Under the pieces are notes generated by a model, which ran no database searches, was not told the DNA's origin, and saw only the letters and a program-made list of their open reading frames with translations. From assembly GCA_017880985.1 (NCBI GenBank), contig JADGRK010000007.1, positions 1 through 19,914 of the forward strand: a stretch of DNA of 19,914 bases. Reading direction: 5' to 3'. Shown here piece by piece: positions 15,095 to 19,914 of this stretch. Position 1 is the stretch's first letter. Every line of letters begins with the position of its first letter. A program made the translations under genes and the position numbers. This stretch comes from Rhodoferax sp. (GTDB lineage Bacteria; Pseudomonadota; Gammaproteobacteria; Burkholderiales; Burkholderiaceae_C).

Positions 15095-16051
15095 ATGAAG
15101 TTTCTGACCGAACAGGACTACGAAGACCTGCTTGGGTTGTGGGCTGACCTGGAGGCTGGCCTGGGGATTATTCTGGCCAGTCCGGCCAGCATTCAGGAGT
15201 TCGAAAAGCGCGTCTGGCAATACGATCGCTGGATGCAGGGTTTGCTTGAACTTGACACCGATGTCGGACTCTATCTGTTGTTCCAGTTGGCGACCAACTC
15301 GGCGGTTGGCTACAGCGCTTCACACGCCCTGGTGAGCGCTGTGTTGTGTCATCTGATTGCGCTTGAACTGAAACTACCCCAGAGCGAGCGCGACAGTCTG
15401 GTGCATGCCGCCTTCACCATGAATCTGGCGATGACGGCGCTGCAGGATCAGTTGACCGGGCAAATCGAGAAGCCTACCGCCCTGCAACAAGAAGCCATTC
15501 GCACGCATCCCGCTCGGGCTGTGCAGATGCTGGCCGACATGGGTGTGTCGGACAAGCTGTGGTTTGACATCGTGACGCTGCATCATGATGAAAGTGCTGA
15601 TCAAAGTGAGTTGCAGCACATGCCGCCAGCGCAGCGGCTGGCTTGCATCATGCGCATGGTTGACCGCTATGCCGCCATGATCAGTCCGCGTCAAACACGG
15701 GAGGGTCGCAGCGCCACCGATTCGGCGCGCAGCATCATCAAATCTGCAGAGCGCCACGACGAGGTGGCCCAGGCGCTGGTGCGCTCAGTGGGTCTGTGTC
15801 CGCCTGGCACCTATGTGCAGCTCGATGACAAAGAGGTGGCTGTCGTCCTGCGCCGCAGCGCCACCCCAAACCAGCCTTTTGTTGTGATCCTGATCAACCC
15901 GGCGGGCAGGCTGCTGAATCCGCCCCGACTGCACCTGATCTCCAACGGCGGTCCCGGCATCAAGGCCGCGCTGTCGTCATCGGCGGCGCCCGAGCGACTC
16001 AATCACCATCTCATCTTGCGGCTCGGTGTGCGTGCCGCACTGCATCCTTAG
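15095..16051 (+). CDS. Degenerate HD-GYP-like domain protein
   Basis: 318 residues, soluble, with no signal peptide or membrane helix. The middle follows the HD-GYP order. SHALVSAVLCHLIALEL (about 76-92) corresponds to the first helix. HAAFTMNLAM (104-113) sits where the HD pair should be but reads MN. THPARAVQML (137-146) follows, and TLHHDE (161-166) lacks the DGxGYP that gives the family its name. VDRYAAMISPR (189-199) matches the VaDxfdAltspR region, and PPGTYVQLDDKEVAVVLRR (236-254) the usual C-terminal tail. Loss of the HD pair and the GYP motif argues against normal cyclic di-GMP hydrolysis; a binding or regulatory role is more likely. A GTG at 15074, overlapping yajQ, is an alternative start. 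Confidence 0.75.
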   Translation: MKFLTEQDYEDLLGLWADLEAGLGIILASPASIQEFEKRVWQYDRWMQGLLELDTDVGLYLLFQLATNSAVGYSASHALVSAVLCHLIALELKLPQSERDSLVHAAFTMNLAMTALQDQLTGQIEKPTALQQEAIRTHPARAVQMLADMGVSDKLWFDIVTLHHDESADQSELQHMPPAQRLACIMRMVDRYAAMISPRQTREGRSATDSARSIIKSAERHDEVAQALVRSVGLCPPGTYVQLDDKEVAVVLRRSATPNQPFVVILINPAGRLLNPPRLHLISNGGPGIKAALSSSAAPERLNHHLILRLGVRAALHP

Positions 16052-16065
16052 ACGCTCTGTTTGTT

Positions 16066-16100
16066 ATAGCTGCTTGTGCACGACAGACGGGCGCTAGAGG
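16066..16100 (+). repeat. 35-bp dispersed repeat, copy 2
   Basis: Begins ATAGCTGCTTG and ends GCGCTAGAGG. It matches the copy at 18751-18785 at 26 of 35 positions with no gap. It lies between the HD-GYP-like gene and the FtsX-family permease, and its final AGAGG could act as a Shine-Dalgarno for a TTG codon at 16107. Confidence 0.75.
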
Positions 16101-16130
16101 TTTATTTTGCATATAGAAAGTGAAGCAGGA

Positions 16131-18656
16131 ATGGCAATTAAAATTTCTTTTTGGCGCTTGGGCTGGCGCTCTTTGGGGCGCGATTTGCGCTCCAGTGAAC
16201 TGCGCTTGTTGATGGTCGCGGTCACGCTGGCGGTGGCGGCGCTGACGGCGGTGGGTTTTTTTGCCGACCGACTCAAAGGCGGTCTGCAACGCGATGCGCG
16301 CCAGTTGTTGGGCGGTGACGCGCTGGTCTCAAGCGACAACCTGACGCCTGCCGTTTTTGCCGAAAAGGCGCGCGCGCTCGGTCTGGAGGTGGTTCAAACG
16401 CTGGGTTTTCCCACCATGGCGCGTGCGCCTGAGCCCCAAGGCGGTGGTGCCAAGCTGGTGGCCCTGAAAGTGGTTGAAACCGGTTACCCACTGCGTGGCA
16501 AGCTCAAGGTAGCCGACCGGCCGGGTGCGCCGGAGAACCTGACGCAGACCATTCCCCAACCGGGCCAGGCCTGGATTGAAGCGCCTTTGCTGGACGCCAT
16601 CGGCGTCCAGATGGGCGGCGATTTGCTGCTGGGGGACAGCCACCTGCGGATTGCCAAAATCATTGTCAATGAGCCTGATCGGGGCGCCGGTTTCATGAGT
16701 TTTGCGCCGCGCGTCATGATCAACCAGGCCGATGTGGCGGCCACCGGTCTGATCCAACCCGCCAGCCGCGTGACCTACCGTCTGGCGGTGGCCGGTGCCG
16801 ATAGACCGGTGGCAGACTTTGTGACCTGGGCCCAGGCTGAGGTAAAAAGTCTTCGCGTGCGCGGTGTGCGCGTCGAGTCTCTGGAAGGCGGTCGCCCGGA
16901 ACTCGGGCAAACGCTGGCGCGGGCCGAAAAATTTCTCAACCTGATTGCCTTGCTGGCTGCACTGTTGAGTGCCGTCGCAGTGGCGTTGGCCGCGCGTGGC
17001 TTTGCCGCCAGGCATCTCGATGACTGCGCCATGTTGCGCGTGCTGGGCTTGAGCCAGCGCAGCATTGCATTAAGTTACACCTTCGAGTTCATGCTGATTG
17101 GCCTGCTGGCCAGCGGCCTGGGCGTGGCTTTGGGCTATTCGGTGCACTACGTCTTTGTCTTGTTGCTGGCCGGTTTGGTGGATGCCGCACTGCCTGCTGC
17201 CGGACTCTGGCCGGTCATCTTTGGCATCGGCATGGGGCTGACTCTGCTGCTTGCCTTTGGACTGCCGCCAGTGCTGCAACTGGCGCAAGTGCCGCCACTG
17301 CGCGTGATTCGCCGCGATGTCGGTGGCCTCAAGCCTACGTCCCTCGGCGTGCTGGGGTTGGGCGTGGCCGGTTTTGCGGCGCTGCTGCTGGCCGCCAGCA
17401 GCGATGTCAAGCTCGGGCTGATCGCTGTCGGCGGTTTTGCAGCGGCGACCCTGGTGTTTGCGGTCTTGAGTTGGTTGGCCGTCAAACTGCTGCGCTGGGC
17501 TGTCAACGAGCGCACCGCGCCGCGCGCCATGGTGCTCGCCACGCGCCAGATTTCGGCGCGTCCCGCCTACGCTGTGGTGCAGGTCAGCAGCCTGGCGGTG
17601 GGCTTGCTGGCGCTGGTGCTGCTGGTGCTGTTGCGCACCGACCTCATCAGCAGCTGGCGCAAGGCGACACCGGCCGACGCCCCGAATCGCTTTATCATCA
17701 ACGTCATGCCCGAGCAGGGCGACGCCTTTGCACGCGCTTTGCACCAGGCCGGTGTGACCAGGTTCGACTGGTACCCGATGATTCGCGGCCGACTGGTGGC
17801 GGTCAACGGCAAAGCCGCCACGCCTGACAGCTACGTGGACGAGCGCGCCAGGCATTTGGTGGAGCGCGAGTTCAACCTGTCCAGCAGCGCGGCGAAACCC
17901 TCACAAAATGAAGTGGTGGACGGTCGCTGGACGCCCGAAGAGCAGGGTGCCATCAGCGTCGAAGAAGGGCTTGCCAAGACACTGGGTCTGAAGATCGGTG
18001 ACCGCTTGAAATTTGACATCGGCGGGGTGCAACTTGAATCCAGAATCAGCTCCTTACGCAAGGTCGATTGGGGCTCGATGCGGGCCAATTTCTTTGTCAT
18101 GTACCCGGTGACCAAGCTGCCCAACGTGCCCAGCACCTACATGAGCGCCTTCAAGGCGCCCGCCAGCCCCGGTTTTGACAACGCGCTGGTGCGCGCTTTT
18201 CCCAACATTACCAGCGTCGATATGACGGCCACCATTGGCCAGGTTCAGCGCGTGCTCGATCAGGTCATCAGTGCCGTGGAGTTCCTGTTTGCCTTCACGC
18301 TGGCGGCCGGCCTGGCGGTGTTGTTTGCGGCTGTGACGGCCACGCGTGAAGAGCGCGCCAAGGAGTTCGCCATCATGCGCGCTGTCGGTGCCAAGAGCAG
18401 CCTGCTGCGCCAGGTGCAGCGCACCGAACTCATCGGCGTCGGCTTGCTGGCGGGCTTTTTGGCCTCGATCGTCGCCAGCGCCGTCGGCTGGGCGCTGGCC
18501 AAATACGTGTTTGAGTTCGAGTGGATCATCTCGCTCTGGGTGCCGCTGCTGGGGTCCATCAGTGGCGCGCTGCTGGCGCTGGCAGCCGGCTGGTGGGGCC
18601 TGCGCGAGGTGCTGCGCCGCCCGGTGGTGGAGACGCTGCGCCGGGCTGCGCAGTAG
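16131..18656 (+). CDS. FtsX-family ABC transporter permease (YbbP-like)
   Basis: Large inner-membrane permease of 841 residues with two FtsX-type halves. A membrane helix near 27-45 precedes a first periplasmic MacB-like domain (about 48-250). A helix bundle follows (about 265-500), then a second periplasmic domain (about 515-690) and a final FtsX bundle (about 710-830) containing ATREERAKEFAIMRAVGAKSS. This architecture matches E. coli YbbP, which pairs with ATPase YbbA; its substrate is uncertain. No ATPase gene lies next to it here. The ATG at 16131 is chosen because the family begins just before WRLGWRSLGRDLR. A TTG at 16107, six bases after an AGAGG, would add eight residues. Confidence 0.88.
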   Translation: MAIKISFWRLGWRSLGRDLRSSELRLLMVAVTLAVAALTAVGFFADRLKGGLQRDARQLLGGDALVSSDNLTPAVFAEKARALGLEVVQTLGFPTMARAPEPQGGGAKLVALKVVETGYPLRGKLKVADRPGAPENLTQTIPQPGQAWIEAPLLDAIGVQMGGDLLLGDSHLRIAKIIVNEPDRGAGFMSFAPRVMINQADVAATGLIQPASRVTYRLAVAGADRPVADFVTWAQAEVKSLRVRGVRVESLEGGRPELGQTLARAEKFLNLIALLAALLSAVAVALAARGFAARHLDDCAMLRVLGLSQRSIALSYTFEFMLIGLLASGLGVALGYSVHYVFVLLLAGLVDAALPAAGLWPVIFGIGMGLTLLLAFGLPPVLQLAQVPPLRVIRRDVGGLKPTSLGVLGLGVAGFAALLLAASSDVKLGLIAVGGFAAATLVFAVLSWLAVKLLRWAVNERTAPRAMVLATRQISARPAYAVVQVSSLAVGLLALVLLVLLRTDLISSWRKATPADAPNRFIINVMPEQGDAFARALHQAGVTRFDWYPMIRGRLVAVNGKAATPDSYVDERARHLVEREFNLSSSAAKPSQNEVVDGRWTPEEQGAISVEEGLAKTLGLKIGDRLKFDIGGVQLESRISSLRKVDWGSMRANFFVMYPVTKLPNVPSTYMSAFKAPASPGFDNALVRAFPNITSVDMTATIGQVQRVLDQVISAVEFLFAFTLAAGLAVLFAAVTATREERAKEFAIMRAVGAKSSLLRQVQRTELIGVGLLAGFLASIVASAVGWALAKYVFEFEWIISLWVPLLGSISGALLALAAGWWGLREVLRRPVVETLRRAAQ

Positions 18657-18705
18657 ATTTCGCCAGGCCTCGAAGGCGGCGGGAAATTCAAACAAACCAG
18701 TTTTG

Positions 18706-18733
18706 TCATTGCGAGCGAAGCGTGGCAATCCAT
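18706..18733. repeat. Extragenic repeat of the ATTGCGAGCGAAGCG type
   Basis: ATTGC (18708-18712) and GCAAT (18725-18729) flank GAGCGAAGCGTG, which can form a small GC-GAA-GC loop. Read in frame 3 it gives CERSVAIH, the common tell-tale of this repeat in many proteobacterial genomes. It sits in the 187-base gap between the permease and the restriction-modification gene, 17 bases before copy 3 of the 35-bp repeat. Confidence 0.7.
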
Positions 18734-18750
18734 TTATCACTATCAAAATA

Positions 18751-18785
18751 ATAGCTGTTGGCGAAATATCGACGGGGGCTAGAGG
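18751..18785 (+). repeat. 35-bp dispersed repeat, copy 3
   Basis: Begins ATAGCTGTTGG and ends GGGGCTAGAGG, with 26 of 35 positions identical to the copy at 16066-16100. Both intergenic copies are followed by an A+T-rich tail. Together with the preceding repeat it fills most of the gap upstream of the restriction-modification gene. Confidence 0.75.
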
Positions 18786-18843
18786 CCAATTGGCCATAAA
18801 TTTCCAAGTCCCCCTAGAATCAGCCAACAACCTCAGGGACGCC

Positions 18844-19914
18844 ATGAGTCAACTCCTCATCAACGACTACCTCAAGCAGCTCGACATCATCCGGCGTGTC
18901 AGCGGCAGCCAGCGCGAAACCATCGTCCGTGAGGCGTTCAAGGATCTGCTCAAGAACTGGGGCAAGCAGCACAACCTGATCTTTCTCGCCGAGTACCCGC
19001 TCAAAACCGTCACCAGGACCAACATCAATCTGGACGGTGCGCTCTTGCATGAGCTGCGCATGCCGCTGGGCTACTGGGAGGCCAAGGACGCCGCCGACGA
19101 CCTGGATGTTGAGATCAGCAAGAAACTCAAAAAGGGCTATCCGCAGGACAACATCATCTTCAGCGACGACGCCACCGCCGTGCTCTGGCAAAACCGCAAC
19201 GAGGTGCTGCGTTGCGACATGACCGACACGCAGGCGCTGTCCAGACTGCTTAGATTGTTTTTCAGCTTCGAGCGGCCCGAGATCGCGGGTTTTCGCGCCG
19301 CCGTGGCGCAGTTCAAGACCGACCTGCCCGCCGTGCTGAAGGCCCTGCGCGAGATGATCGAGCGCGAACACGACAGGAACCCGGGCTTTCGCGCCGCTGA
19401 GGCCAAATTCCTCGCCCACGCGCAGGAAGCCATCAACCCCGCGCTGACTGAGGCCGACGTGCGCGAGATGCTGATCCAGCACATCCTGACCGAAGAAATC
19501 TTTGCCAAGGTGTTTGACGACAGCGACTTTCACCAGCACAACAACGTGGCGCGCGAGCTCTACGCGCTGGAAGCCGAGTTCTTCACCGGCAGCCTCAAGA
19601 AAGACACCCTCAAGGGCCTGGAAACCTACTACGCCGCCATTCGCGCCGCCGCCGCGCAAATCGGCAGCCACAGCGAAAAGCAGACCTTCCTCAAGGTCAT
19701 CTACGAGAATTTTTACAAGGTCTATAACGCCAAGGCGGCGGACCGGCTGGGCGTGGTCTATACGCCGGGTGAAATCGTGCGCTTCATGATCGACGGCGCC
19801 GACTGGTTGTGTGAAAAACATTTCGAGAAAAACCTGATCGACAAGGACGTGGACATTCTTGACCCGGCCACCGGCACCGGCACATTCATCTGCGAGTTGC
19901 TGGAGCACTTTCGC
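18844..19914 (+). CDS. Type ISP/IIG-like restriction-modification enzyme, N-terminal part
   Basis: 357 residues, cut by the right edge of the window. The first ~130 residues form an Mrr-like PD-(D/E)xK nuclease: FLAEYPL, DGALL with Asp64, then GYWEAKD with Glu79 and Lys81, followed by DDLDVEISKKLKKGYPQDN. A helical region follows (about 135-290). The adenine methyltransferase domain then begins with LGVVYTPGEIVRFM (302-315) and the AdoMet motif I DPATGTGTF (340-348). Nuclease joined directly to methyltransferase, with no helicase between, points to a single-polypeptide enzyme that modifies and cuts. The specificity domain lies outside the window. The ATG at 18844 follows AGGGA with a four-base spacer. 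Confidence 0.88.
   Translation, partial: MSQLLINDYLKQLDIIRRVSGSQRETIVREAFKDLLKNWGKQHNLIFLAEYPLKTVTRTNINLDGALLHELRMPLGYWEAKDAADDLDVEISKKLKKGYPQDNIIFSDDATAVLWQNRNEVLRCDMTDTQALSRLLRLFFSFERPEIAGFRAAVAQFKTDLPAVLKALREMIEREHDRNPGFRAAEAKFLAHAQEAINPALTEADVREMLIQHILTEEIFAKVFDDSDFHQHNNVARELYALEAEFFTGSLKKDTLKGLETYYAAIRAAAAQIGSHSEKQTFLKVIYENFYKVYNAKAADRLGVVYTPGEIVRFMIDGADWLCEKHFEKNLIDKDVDILDPATGTGTFICELLEHFR

Noticed and set aside
18820..19908. Minus-strand open frame of 362 codons at the right edge
   Set aside because: Antisense to the restriction-modification gene, whose plus-strand frame has nuclease and methyltransferase motifs and a good ribosome binding site.

Overview
The window reads as chromosomal DNA of a GC-rich betaproteobacterium, most likely Burkholderiales/Comamonadaceae (Rhodoferax- or Polaromonas-like). 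This rests on protein resemblance, the folC-SPOR-cvpA-purF-metZ gene order, and short dispersed repeats of a kind common in that family. Assignment below family level is inference. Almost all of it is core housekeeping sequence with little accessory DNA.

Left part (1-2263): an AI-2E family membrane transporter on the minus strand runs off the left edge. A gene-poor stretch of about 0.6 kb follows and ends in the decayed C-terminus of a tyrosine integrase. That remnant lies 70 bp from the 3' end of a minus-strand tRNA cluster (Ala-GGC, Glu-TTC, Asp-GTC), which has its own candidate promoter and a clear hairpin/T-tract terminator.

Central minus-strand block (2264-9034): in transcription order folC, a SPOR-domain inner-membrane protein, cvpA, purF, metZ and gltX, then the tRNAs. 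Spacing is tight (16 nt or less, a 2-nt gap and a 4-nt overlap) except between the SPOR gene and cvpA, where a repeat-like hairpin sits. The block couples folate, purine and methionine synthesis with glutamyl-tRNA charging.

Plus-strand block (9091-11268): divergent from folC is an ArsC/Spx-family reductase gene whose frame is broken at a canonical A AAA AAG slippery heptamer. A -1 shift exactly there restores the full protein. ppnP and argG follow, packed together.

Second minus-strand block (11330-14469): murB, an NDUFA9-like NAD(P)-binding protein and an AbrB-type membrane protein, convergent with argG.

Right part (14470-19914): a palindromic repeat separates murB from plus-strand yajQ, followed by a degenerate HD-GYP protein, a large FtsX-family permease and, after two stacked repeats, the start of a nuclease-methyltransferase fusion restriction enzyme (type ISP/IIG-like) cut by the right edge. 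A 35-bp repeat family is present three times, one copy lying inside the folC reading frame. No complete novel system is visible; the best leads are the frameshift site, the intragenic repeat, the degenerate HD-GYP protein and the truncated restriction-modification gene.
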